Shown here: one piece after another, positions 12,600 to 22,465 of the stretch
How positions within the stretch are numbered: the first letter of the stretch is position 1
Layout: the number at the start of each line of letters is the position of its first letter
Assembly (NCBI GenBank): GCA_015680685.1
Contig: MNCI01011145.1
Span: forward strand, 436,169-500,168
Direction: 5' to 3'
Length of the DNA stretch: 64,000 nucleotides
Source of the DNA: Gnetum montanum
Lineage: Eukaryota; Streptophyta; Gnetopsida; Gnetales; Gnetaceae
Program-made: the position numbers and the translations under genes
Notes under the pieces: model-generated
What the model saw: only the letters and a program-made list of their open reading frames with translations
Databases searched by the model: none
What the model was told of the DNA's origin: nothing

Positions 12600-13929
12600 T
12601 TTCAAAAAGAAGAAGAGTCCACAAAATTATAGTGGTGTAATTTAGTACCATTTGGTAATCCTCTCTTTAAACCAATGAAATCCCACTTTGAGATACCTCA
12701 TATAGGATTAGATGATGGACAAAGCCAAGTGTCTCAATATTTTTCATCAAATATTAATGTGAATCCTATAGGACAACAAGTTCCATTTAGCAATATGAGT
12801 GGTACACATGTTAATAATTTGGGACATTTCTCCTCAATTCCATTTTCAACTTCTACAATGGGGGTTGGATTTAGTAATCTAATTGAAACATGGGAAGGTG
12901 CTATAGGTATAGGAATTATTTTAAGCACTTCAACATTTAGACACTCAACATCTAGCAAACAACCCTTTACATCCAAATAAATATAATCCTTTATTCATTA
13001 CCAAGGAAATAAATTTCCTCCAAGACTAGGTGCAACTATAGGTGAATTATTAAATCAAAGAACCACTAATATTCCACAAGGGTCTTTGGTTTATCCCCCT
13101 GGTAGGAATGTGGAAGTGAAAAATATTCATCTATTATCCATCTTTAGAGGAAAAAATGATGAGGACTTAGTTACTCACCTACAGGATTTTTAAATTAAAA
13201 TTGCTATGTTTGTACCACATGGTGAGGATCACATAAATATAGTTACATTCAAATCAACTCTTAGAGATAAGGTAGATTTTTGATTACAAACACTTAGAAT
13301 TCCTATAATGTCATGGAAGGAATTCAAAATTGCATTTTTACAATAATTTTTATATGAGAAGAAGCTATATTCCTTAAGAAAGTAATTAATGAGCTTTTCA
13401 CAAGTGAGAATGAAGATTATGAGAAATCCTTTAATAGATTCAAAGCTTTTTGTTTAAAGAATCCAAACCATGGATTTCTACCCCATCAACTCATCCAAAT
13501 TTCTGTAGAAGAATTATTACCTTATTGCAAAAAAATGTAAATTTTTCTTATGGAGGAAACATTTTAAAAATCACACATGATGTAGGATGGTAGATCTTAG
13601 ATTCCTTAGTTAATCAAAGTAAATGATGGCCTAATCCATATCCAACACATGGAGCATCTAAAGGAACTAAGGCATTAACTAAAAAGGTAGATGAATTACT
13701 AAAATGCTTGATGAGTAGTACCAAATTAGCATAAGACCAACTCTGTTATGATTTATATAATAGCTAAAGACGCACTTTAGATAATTGACCTACACTACCT
13801 TTCTATGATGAACATATTCAAGAATCTATAAAAATGTTTCTACAAACTTGATACTCAAGCCAATGAAGGGGAACCTATGGCCAAGGAAATTTTACTTCTA
13901 GTAACTTTGGATGTAATACATTTTAAAAT
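12600..13929 (+). pseudogene. gag of Ty3/gypsy element F, 5' part
   Basis: Gag forms the virus-like particle that packages element RNA. A Ser/Asn/Gly-rich N-terminus (12675-12977) is followed, after a frameshift, by SLVYPPGRNVEV, then FRGKNDEDLVTHLQDF and TLRDKVDF, then SWKEFKIAFLQ (about 13080-13350). This is the order of the Retrotrans_gag core of Athila/Tat elements. Helical segments continue to about 13550, and a Gly/Asn-rich tract, GQGNFTSSNFGCNTF, runs to 13925, where the LTR of A1 interrupts it. Stops and at least two frameshifts destroy the frame. Confidence 0.75.
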
Positions 13930-14635
13930 TGATGAGTAGCGATATCATGTTTGCCCCTACGATATCGTGTACGTGATATTACAGCCCACTGCAATGTCTA
14001 TAAATAAGAGGTGGCTTTCCCTGTTTTAGGCATCTAGAGTTAGATCGTAGCCAAACTATAGTAGTTTTACCATTCCAAAGTTAGAATAATTTCCATGTGC
14101 CTGCAGTAGGAGTCCTAAAGTGAATGAATCTTTATTTGAGCAAATTGTACTTGAGCATGCATTTGTGTACAACAATAAAGATGAGCTTTTTGATAAACCT
14201 TGTAGCATGTGGACTAAGCTAAATAGGATTTAATTATTGTTAAATGTTTAAATGCTTTCCTAGATTATTAAATCTCTCTCAACCCTTGACTCTCCTAGTT
14301 AAGTGCATTTAGTACGACCACTTCAAGCACGTGTGTAATGCTTGGTAACCTAGTAATGAGCAGCGTTTGGTAATCCTAGTTAAATTGCATTGGTTCAGGG
14401 TGTGTGCAGCAAGTGGGAACAGATACTAGTGCTAGGAAAATTATAACTTAGTTAGTAAATAGTTAATAAAAGTTAGTTACTTCGTCTCTTCACCTTTCCC
14501 TATTAGCATAGGCGTTAAAAAGACAAAAGATATAAAAATCACATACATCAAACTTACTCCTTGGATTTCAACTAGATCACACGTGAGATCCTCATATTCA
14601 TATGGTTGAGTGTAGGAGTACCTCGCCACTCATCA
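13930..14635 (+). repeat. 5' LTR of A1 (706 bp)
   Basis: It starts TGATGAGTAGC and ends CACTCATCA, immediately before the primer site. U3 is very short: GATATC-like sites at 13941, 13961 and 13975, then a TATA box (TATAAATA, 13999-14006). The rest matches the A2 and A3 LTRs, including the 'gtaatgcttggtaacctagta' type block and the terminal GTATGGTTGAGTGTAGG-like block. Confidence 0.92.
13941..13980 (+). promoter_or_regulatory. GATATC-site array and adjacent TATA box in A1 U3
   Basis: Sites at 13941, 13961 and 13975 (spacings 20 and 14) lie just inside the LTR tip and 19 bp before the TATA box at 13999. Equivalent arrays occur in the A2 and A3 LTRs. A transcription-factor role is inference. 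Confidence 0.5.
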
Positions 14636-14654
14636 TTGGCACCATTGCCAGGGA
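14636..14654 (+). other. Primer-binding site of A1, tRNA-Asp type
   Basis: TTGGCACCATTGCCAGGGA directly follows the LTR end CATCA and resembles the 3' end complement of plant tRNA-Asp. The same site follows the A2 5' end and, on the other strand, the A3 5' LTR. Confidence 0.85.
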
Positions 14655-14706
14655 CTTAGTTGTTTGTGCACTGCATAGAACATAGGAGATCATTCATATC
14701 ATTGGG

Positions 14707-17225
14707 ATGCTTGAACGAACCCTTATGGTTGATCAAAATAAAAATAAGATAATGGTAAATAGCACACTGAACAAGACAAAGATATCATCTTATTCACATA
14801 AAAGCACTTCATCGCCTAGGAACAACACTAGGGACAGTCGGTGGCACAACAAAAGTAACCAAGATCCACCCGTTCCTCAACAGTTCCAAGTGGTATATAT
14901 TCATCATGATGAATATGTACTTGACTTTATCTTTATTCTCCATCAAGATGAAAAACTACATTGGAGAGACTTGGAGGGTAACATAGTGTTGCCTCTAGAT
15001 TGAGTAGTCCCCAACATGCTTCTTTGTGCTCTTGCACGAATAGCCATGTCATAGTTATATGCGGAATACATTGCATGTGAGCACAACGTAAGGGGCTACC
15101 AACCCATAAAAGTAAAACATCAAAGGGACTTGCAATAAGAGAGTTATTATACATTGTTGAAGGGCAAAAGACCCCATAATGATCCACTCGTCTTAAGCAA
15201 AATTGAGGGTGGTGAACCTATTTCAATAGGTTCTCCATGAAATGATGTTCCCCCTCCTAATTATGGTGAGAAGGTGGTGTATCAAAACCTTCAATCCATT
15301 ATTCACAACCCTAATTCTAATCCCCATGAACACCAAGTGTTCAACGAGGGAACATAAACACATGAGAAGAGTAGGTAGTCTAATCGTCATCACGATCGGG
15401 GTTGAGAACACCAAAGAGAAGGTAGGAAACATCGTCATGGTGATGGTTCTCCTTCTTCTGCACCTTCATCATCACATTCACCATCTCCTTCGGTATTAGG
15501 ACACAGTCATAAGGAACCTAACCATGAGGATAAGGGTAAGCAAAGTGAGAAACCTCAACTAGAGAGTTCAGAATGAGGACGAGGGAATTCTTGGGAATCA
15601 TAGCATGGAAGAAGGAAGAGTAGGGAGCTACATAGACATCATAGATGCTATGAAATAAATGACCATGAAGAACCCCTACTTGCAATCCAAAGTATGTTAG
15701 ATATCATAGAGGCTATAGGAATTCCTACAAGGCACCAAAAAGATAGCAGGATCAAGAGATTAGACATGAATAATATCCCACGATTTGAGGGGGGATACAA
15801 CGTTGATCCTCAGAACCACTTACAAGAATTTCATGATGCATGTGCCTTGTAGAAAATTGAGAACAAATGGAAAAAGCTAAAGTTATTTCCAAGGATACTA
15901 GTAAAAGAAGTGAAAAGTTGGTACTGGTCTGTAAAACCGAAATCCATACGAAGGTGGAGTACGATGCTAGAACTGTTTAATGATAAGTATCAAACATACT
16001 CTTGGGTGTCCAACCTACAAAATCAAATCCAAGGATGGAAGCAAGGAAGTCATGAAACCTTGGATGCTACCATGGGTTGATACTATGCACTACTATATTG
16101 TTGCATGGGCCATGGTTACTTGCAGTAGGATCAACTATGCCATCTCGTAGATGGGCTTAGGCATGAAACTAGGAGAACCCTTGGAATGTATGCCCAAGGG
16201 AGATTATCAGAGCTTAGGTCCCATCAAGTTCATAGATTACTGGAGAAAGTAGCTAAGGAAGAAGGGGAGCTACATAAGAGAGAAAGTGAAAAAGATTACA
16301 AGCATGATCCTTCCCTCCGAAAAAGAGGAGTAAGATTCTGTGAGGGGGATGAAGAGTCACCACTCAAAGAGATGGTGAATAGGAGAACCTTGCCACTCCA
16401 AAAATTAATAATAGAAGTGTCAGCAAAGGTAGACCAAATGTGGGACTCCTTGGATAGTAGATTTGAACCTATTCTCAAAATTGTAGAGGAGTCTAAGGAG
16501 TGAAATAGTGACTATGACAAAAAGAAAAAGAGGGATTTGGATCATGCATGTAACAAAGGAAAGGGTAAAATAGTCATCACCGAAGAGGTTGTGGATTTTG
16601 ATATAGACAATGACGGTGGATGTGAGATATGCCAATATGACCATCCTAAGGGATGTTGCCCAATAATCTCACATCTATAAGTTTTTGGGGTGTATGCACT
16701 CAACCCATGAATTAACAAACAGCAAGCACCCCGACAGTTACCTTATCCCCAAGGTAACCCAAGGCAGTTCCACCAACCTTTAACGTATTATCCAAGTGGA
16801 ACACTATCACAACCTATTGAGAAAAACCAGTAGTGGAAATACCCATATTCATGGGGGATGACACCACCAAGGTAATAATACCCTTACTGACAATCGGATC
16901 CATATGGCTATTATGTGTAGCAGCTAATCTCTCCACATGACTCTATTGGTCACGTAACATAAAAATGTCACTACCAAGCTGGGGAGTATTATAGAACTCC
17001 TTCTCCTAGGGGAGACACACCACATACATACCATCCTCCAAATCCATCTGCAACTCTCACACTGATAGCTCCATTACCACCCACTCTAGTAATGCAAGGG
17101 GAACTTCCCACTCAATCGCAACAATGTAATGCTACGAGAGATATAAACCTTTAACCCGTTGTTGGTTCTGACAACCATACAAAGAGAAGACCTTTCTTTA
17201 GAACCAATAGTCCAACCAAGCTCTC
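14707..17225 (+). pseudogene. gag of A1
   Basis: The frame opens at 14707. Early segments include VVYIHHDEYV and a LHWRDLEGNIVLPLD block, then a His/Ser/Pro-rich stretch (15380-15530). The Retrotrans_gag core runs from RIKRLDMNNIPRFEGGYNVD (15750) through 16030. At 16186-16503 lies a clean helical segment with LSELRSHQVHRLLEKVAKEE and KVDQMWDSLDSRFEPILKIV. A Cys cluster (CEICQYDHPKGC, about 16623-16660) may act as a partial zinc knuckle. A Pro/Gln/Tyr-rich tract follows to 17150. Frames switch several times and stops occur, so it is inactive. Gag would bind element RNA and build the particle. Confidence 0.88.
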
Positions 17226-17229
17226 ACCA

Positions 17230-17856
17230 CCACAAGCGGTTGAGTCTCGGAACACATCTCCATGAAATAAGGCTTTAGAGCTCCCTTCAAACCAAAAACA
17301 GAGCTCAACGTACACAGTTATATTAACACATGCCATCACTGAATGGATCAAGGTGGGCCATCTTTCCAAGAAATTATCTAACCTTAGAAGCCCTTTAATC
17401 TATCTCCAAGTTGCTAGGAATGAACCATGTAAAGCTCTTCTAGACTCAGGTTTTGGAGTCAACTTAATATCACAAGAGATGTATAAAGCCTTGAATCTGC
17501 CTCTACTAAAGAAGAGAAATATCCGCTTAGATCTGGCTGACCAGTCCATCACTGTCCCCTTAGGACTGATGGAGGACATCATTACCACTGTGTGTGGATG
17601 GTCATACCTAGCTGATTTCCTAGTGATACAAGTAAACAATGACAAAGGGGACTTCCCAATAATAATGGGAAGGGCATGGCTACGTACCATAAACACATGC
17701 CTAGGAATCTATGATCTTTCCTTGGAAATATCTAAGGAAAACACTTTTGGAAAGATCAAGAGGAAGAAAGTTCCATGCATCACATACAGTGATACAGGGT
17801 GTGATTACATACAGGAATGTTCAACATTGCCTACATGCAACCAATCTACCCAATAA
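17230..17856 (+). pseudogene. Aspartic protease of A1
   Basis: The retroviral-type aspartic protease cleaves the Gag-Pol polyprotein. The open frame 17353-17856 has CKALLDSGFGVNLISQEMY with catalytic Asp-Ser-Gly at residues 31-33, followed by LADQSITVPLGL and a hydrophobic FPIIMGRAWL near its end, the second conserved half of the fold. This stretch is 167 codons without a stop, the best preserved coding part of A1. Because A1 has lost the rest of pol, it could not move by itself. Confidence 0.88.
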
Positions 17857-19046
17857 ATTAACATACAAAAGTGCCTGTATGTAGCAACCACACAACAAGA
17901 AAATACCTAGTGGTTGATAGATGATCGGGAGAGCAACTCACTAACATGCATGGAACTAACTAGGGGGAACAGCTTGTGCCCATAGTGAAAGCATAGATGC
18001 ACTAGAGCAAGAGTGTTACCAACTTCCAACCCTTAACTTGAAAACATCAATAGATGGAAGCTAAAAATTCTTACAAAATTTAAACAAACATTTCGATACG
18101 AGAATACTAGTCAATGTGTAATAGAATAAACCTTACCATGAATATAGAATGATCAATGCACACAATACATCAAAGAAAAGATAACCTCACTTATTATTTT
18201 GGATCTCCCCCTTCCAACTTAGTCATTGGGGAGATGGCCACCTATGCTGATCAATCCAAGTCCTCAGTTTCTTTTTAAGTTTTTGTTTTACACATTTTTT
18301 TTTGAAAATTTCTTTAACTTTTCTCATTTTTGTTTTGCAACATCATTCATAATTTTTAGTTTAGTTGTGTGTTTATTGATTTTGTTAAGTTTGTCACCTA
18401 ATAAGTGCTCCTAGAGATGGTATGAACTGTATTCCATGGATTGCTAATGTTTGGTTTTTACCTTTGAGTGATGATGCTGATACTAAGGTATGGTTCTTTA
18501 ATATAATAAGCAATGAGTCCATGTCATCCATGCATCCACAAAATTCTATGGTCTCTCTTGGCTTGGAACCGTACAGTCCCTTTCCTTCAATAATAAGAAC
18601 TATTAACAAATTGGTGACTGGGTATTTCTCAAACTCAGGAAGGACTCAAGGATTGAAAAGGGTGTGATTTCAAGGGAACTTGATGCATTTGTGCTAGCCA
18701 TTCTCTTGTGTGTGTGGATGTTTTCTTCTTGAGTTTTCCTTACCATTCTGATGCTGCTCCATTATAATAATTCTTTGCATGGTTTGGTTCTCATGCAAAA
18801 CAAAAAAAAATAGTGAGAATTCAAAGCACACCCCTTAGACAAAATAATCATTTGGGCTACAAGCACTAGTTATGGAACTAAACAAACATGTTCCCTCTAA
18901 GGCCCTTTCTTGCTCCCTACATTCTCCTTTCTTGCCTCCTCAAAATGGTGGTGACTTGGTCGTGAAAGCATTCTTATTACTTCAGGTAGATGGATTGGCC
19001 AAATGTATTAATGTGAAGTCACTGGTTGTGGATTGTTTGAGGCTAG
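17857..19046 (+). other. A1 protease-RT linker joined to the post-integrase region
   Basis: 17857-18125 matches the linker before reverse transcriptase in A2 (32-kb region) and A3. From 18185 the sequence matches the end of the integrase gene and what follows it (LGRWPPMLINP; compare GDGHLANH in A3). The whole RT-RNase H-integrase section is absent. 18422-18667 carries an 81-codon open frame (SMSSMHPQNSMVSLGLEPYS) whose equivalents appear in A2 and A3. The tail ends at a deletion joint near 19045. Confidence 0.75.
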
Positions 19047-19468
19047 TGCATCTAGTACAACTGCTTTGACCATATGTGTAACACTTGGTAACCTAGTAAC
19101 GAGGAGTGTTTGGTAATCCTAGTAGCATTGCACTGGTTCAAGCTATGTGTGGTAAGTGGGAATAGATACCAGTGCTAGGACAATTAGAACTTAGTTAGTA
19201 AATAGTTAATGAAAGTTAGTTACTTCGTCTCTTCACCTTTCCCTATTAGCATAGGCGTTAAAAAGACAAAAGATATAAAAATCACATACCTCAAACTTAC
19301 TTAACCATACAACTATGACAATACAAGTAAGTTTGGGAGGACAACGATTGATTAGCCTTAAGTGTTCCAATAAGGCACGTAAGCACTTAGTCCTTGGAGT
19401 TCGACCGGATCACACGTGAGATGCTCGTATTCATATGGTTGAGTGTAGGGGTACCTTGCCACTCATCA
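19047..19468 (+). repeat. Truncated 3' LTR of A1
   Basis: It begins inside the LTR at the block matching 14305 of the 5' LTR and ends CACTCATCA at 19468. U3, TATA box and about half of the LTR are missing. It carries a segment (about 19300-19390) that the A1 5' LTR lacks but A2 has, so the 5' LTR has its own small internal deletion. Confidence 0.85.
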
Positions 19469-20166
19469 AAAACTATCTTTGAACTAGAAACCCTTCTCTT
19501 TATGATTGAGTAGAAAAAAGGATGAACATCATAGAACTATGTGAACTATGAGAGAAGATTAGGCATAGCTTTAAGGATTTAGAAAGAATAAAACTACCAT
19601 GTTAGCTTGAGCCTGATCCAATTTCACAAAGAAAAAATAAAGAATAAGTAAACAAACTAACCACACGAAGTGGTAAAATAACAAAGAAACCCTTGCATCA
19701 TAAAAAGAAAGTAAGATTTCACTGAACCATCATAGATCATTAGTTACCCAAAGACATAGGAGCAAGATGATGGACATGACAAAGATGGTGATGATGATCA
19801 AGTAGATAGAGTGAAAACATCTTTAACATCATCATCATCATCCTCCTCTTCCACATCATCATCATCAATACATCCTAAACTTCCATCAAAGAAGGCACAG
19901 GATATACCAGCACTATACCCTAATAGGTTGGCTGAGAAACTACATGAAGAGGATCATCTAGAAAGATTTTTAAGGATATACACATCAACATTTCCTTGTA
20001 TCAAGCAATCCAAGACACTCTTCTTTATGCTAAGTATCTTAAAGCTTTATGCACCAAAAGGAGAAGATAAAGATCCCATGACAATTATACTTAACAAATG
20101 TTACAAAAAATCTTATTTAAAAGAGGCTACCACCAAAATACAAGGTTCCTCAAACTCCAACCCTTT
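19469..20166 (+). pseudogene. gag-protease linker of element F, 3' part
   Basis: LTTRSGKITKKP (about 19650-19690) is the TRSGK motif typical of the Gag-protease junction in Athila/Tat elements. Then comes a Ser/Thr run encoded by a TCA-type trinucleotide tract (19825-19870), ALYPNRLAEKLHEEDHLERF, and, after a frameshift, DIHINISLYQAIQD and YAKYLKALCTKRRR, the usual pre-protease block. The 154-codon open frame 19811-20275 runs on beyond 20166 into reverse-strand LTR L3, so its last ~35 residues are not element F protein. Confidence 0.75.
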
Positions 20167-21044
20167 TGATCAGTGGCTAGGTACCCCTATGCCCAACCAT
20201 GCAAATCACGGGCATTCACACGTGACTCGGTCAAATTTCATAGACTATAAGCACTTTGCATACACTAGACCTTAACCAAAAAAACCTTTTGGTAGAATGG
20301 TCATTATCTTCCCAACATCACTTGTGATGTTCTAATTGTGATGGTTAAGTAAGATTGAGGCAACTGATTTTTATGGCTTTTTTCACTTTATCTTCTAGCA
20401 TCTAATTCTTGGAATGGAAAGTAAAGAATGAAATATTATGTAATCTATAATTATCCTACTCTATATCTTAACTTTTCCTAGCATAAGTATCCGATCCCAT
20501 CTTCTGTGCACATCTTGAGCATCTGCTAACCACTACTGGGTTACCAGACATTAAGCGTCACTGGGCTGCCAAGTGTTGGATTTACATTAGAGATGGTCAT
20601 ACTTATGGTTTCTACGAACTATAAAAGAGCAATAATGATTAAAATAATAACAAAGGAACTTAAAGAATTATTAAAGCATAGAAATATTAAACTATTAAAT
20701 GCATCAAATGACGAAGTCCAATTGCTACAAGGAATGCTTAAAAAGCTTATCTTTATTTCCATTCACGCCAATGGGCTTAGGTACATCAACGCTCGAATAA
20801 AGAGTTAGACACCTTTCTTACACCTACTATGGGAACTAGGAAAATATTCCAACTCTTGCATAAAAAAATTGTAACAGCTTCACTACAAGTGTTAAAAAGG
20901 TACCCTAAGTATGGTGGGACCCACTTATTTATAGGCTAAAATAAGCTCTGCATAAACGGGGCCATGTCGACGCATGGAGGGATGCATCGACGGGGCTGCG
21001 TATACACGGCCTAGTCGATGCATCGACTATTTAGTGCTTCATCA
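20167..21044 (-). repeat. LTR of reverse-strand element L3 (878 bp)
   Basis: On the plus strand it reads TGATCAGTGG...CTTCATCA, the reverse complement of a family-A LTR. It is followed at once by TACCCCCACA (21045-21054), the complement of the polypurine tract, so this is the 3' LTR of a minus-strand element. Its U3 tip has the palindrome GTCGATGCATCGAC and related sites instead of the GATATC array found in A1-A3. No matching 5' LTR is present. Confidence 0.85.
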
Positions 21045-21228
21045 TACCCCCACAATTGAGTAAAAAATCATCCTTGAGTTCCTCTACAATTTGGAAGGTA
21101 TGGACTTTTTATTACAACACACATGACACACACACACACATGACGCACCAAGTGCCTGAGTGTATAGAGAAGGAAAAATTACAAAATGGTGGTGTTTAGA
21201 GATAAAATTAAACACCCTAACGGTCTTG
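21045..21228 (-). other. Polypurine tract and 3' untranslated region of L3
   Basis: Starting from the polypurine tract next to the LTR (21045-21054), this stretch matches the segment before the 3' LTR of A3 for about 60 bp. It then contains a short AC microsatellite (21118-21143) and no coding frame. Confidence 0.6.
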
Positions 21229-21650
21229 GATTCTTTGCCATGTTGAAAGATGCAAAAATTGCTGGAGAAGATCACATTGTCCCTGGTGGCAATTCTGACG
21301 GACCTTCATTAGCCTCTGGCTCACTTGTTCCCTGTAATGATTCTTAACCTTTTCAAACTTAAGGGCTTAATTCTTCCAAGTGGCAATTTCAATGGCTAAT
21401 TTTTGTCACAATGCTCGAGCCTTCTCCATAGACAGATTTTGATTTTCAATGGCCAACCTCCTCACATTAGCGTTTACCCTAGCTAGCTCTTCTTTCTGTT
21501 GGTGAATAAAGCTTTTCATGTGTTCGCTTTCAGCACCAACATTGCACAGACGAATAAATATGTGTTCCTAATTTCTTGTAAACTCCATAAGGATACGTAG
21601 GTAGCTAGCACCATAGCCCTTGGTGTAGGCACCCTTCCTCTTTTGTGGAA
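21229..21650 (-). pseudogene. Coiled-coil reading frame beside the L3 3' LTR, function unknown
   Basis: Read on the minus strand, one frame of about 140 codons is interrupted only by three stops. It starts near KRKGAYTKGYGASYLRIL, passes through HMKSFIHQQKEELARVNAN, VRRLAIENQNLSMEKARAL and FEKVKNHYREQVSQRLMK, and ends WQRIQDR plus a natural stop. Heptad-like spacing of Leu/Ile/Val with many Lys, Glu and Gln suggests a coiled coil. It lies where an extra gene between integrase and 3' LTR would be. A1, A2 and A3 show nothing like it there. I do not recognise the family, and no function is claimed. Confidence 0.6.
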
Positions 21651-21878
21651 GAGGGTTTTAAAAATATTTTGATTAAACAATGTATTACTTCTTTATGAAT
21701 AGTCTATAGATGGGCAAGTATATTAGTTTTTTACAAAGATTTCTTCCTTTGGCATTAAAGTAATTTTTAATTTAGTGCATGCCTTATAAATATGATTATT
21801 CTTGAAGCCTAACTATAATTATTCTTATGTTATTAACTATTTTTTCTAGTAGTGGGAATCTCATTATATAATTTACCT
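21651..21878. other. Short flank between L3 and B1
   Basis: AT-rich sequence with no recognisable feature. It ends in TACCT (21874-21878), the left copy of the B1 target duplication. L3 sequence fades out here and no 5' LTR follows. Confidence 0.5.
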
Positions 21879-22451
21879 TGTCACATCCCCATTTCCAAAT
21901 GATGCTACTACCTAACAAAGATGGTGCCTCTTTATAAAAAGTGTTATTGTTATCATAACAAGACCTGAAAGGGTAGTTGTAATTAATACTTGAAAGGGCT
22001 TGTTATAATAATATATGTGTCTCTTGATGTAACCTTTGAGGATTTGGCCTAAGGCATTTATACCCAAGCTTAGAGGTCGTGTTGGGCATGAGTGACGAAG
22101 TTGGTATAGGCAAGTCACAAGAGCCAGGTGAAGCAAGATAGGAAGTGGATTGGACATCCTTTCTAGCTAGTTATAGGCCTAACCATGATGGTAGTGTTGG
22201 ATTGCCTCTACGGGATAGATTCCAAAGGAAGAAAATCCTAAGGAACACTCTTAGAGCATGATCTAGATACACTATTTCATTTTAAAAAAGCATTATTTTC
22301 TCTCTCTTTCTATACTTTATCTATTATTTCCTTCACACATAATGTTAAATATTACATATATTTCACATTTGGTATATTTTCGTCTTATTTATAATGTATA
22401 ATATAACATATATTTGACATTTGTTATGACATCTGGAAATGGGATGTCACA
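21879..22451 (+). repeat. 5' LTR of B1 (573 bp)
   Basis: It starts TGTCACATCCCCATTTCC and ends GAAATGGGATGTCACA, giving imperfect inverted tips. It matches 26778-27352 and, inverted, 42987-43560 and 38962-39305. Confidence 0.93.
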
Positions 22452-22453
22452 AT

Positions 22454-22465
22454 TGGTATTAGAGC
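22454..22465 (+). other. Primer-binding site of B1, initiator tRNA-Met type
   Basis: TGGTATTAGAGC differs by one base from the standard plant iMet site TGGTATCAGAGC and starts two bases after the LTR. It shows reverse-transcription priming different from the Asp-primed family A. Confidence 0.85.

Larger units (their letters stand above)
13930..19468 (+). mobile_element. Ty3/gypsy copy A1, internally deleted (gag-protease only)
   Basis: A1 has a complete 5' LTR, tRNA-Asp primer site, gag, protease, a post-pol region and a truncated 3' LTR. Flanks are AAAAT (13925-13929) and AAACT (19469-19473), a 5-bp target duplication with one mismatch. Comparison with A2 and A3 shows that reverse transcriptase, RNase H and integrase are missing: the sequence passes from the protease-RT linker (about 18125) to the post-integrase block (about 18185). 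A second deletion near 19045 removed the end of the internal region and the U3/R part of the 3' LTR. Confidence 0.9.
10990..20166 (+). mobile_element. Old Athila-like Ty3/gypsy element 'F', split by element A1
   Basis: F comprises a probable 5' LTR ending near 11506, a tRNA-Asp primer site, a low-complexity leader, gag (12600-13929) and, beyond the inserted A1, the gag-protease linker (19469-20166). It is then broken off by reverse-strand LTR L3 at 20167. Reading across A1 restores collinear gag then 'TRSGK' order, which shows that A1 landed inside F. Protease, reverse transcriptase and 3' LTR of F are not in the window. Confidence 0.75.

Noticed and set aside
13925-19473. Perfect target duplication for A1
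   Set aside because: The flanks are AAAAT and AAACT; one mismatch makes this only probable, although collinear F sequence on both sides supports the insertion.
20166-20275. C-terminal extension of the F gag-linker frame
   Set aside because: These codons are reverse-strand LTR sequence of L3 read through by chance; the same text occurs in every inverted family-A LTR.
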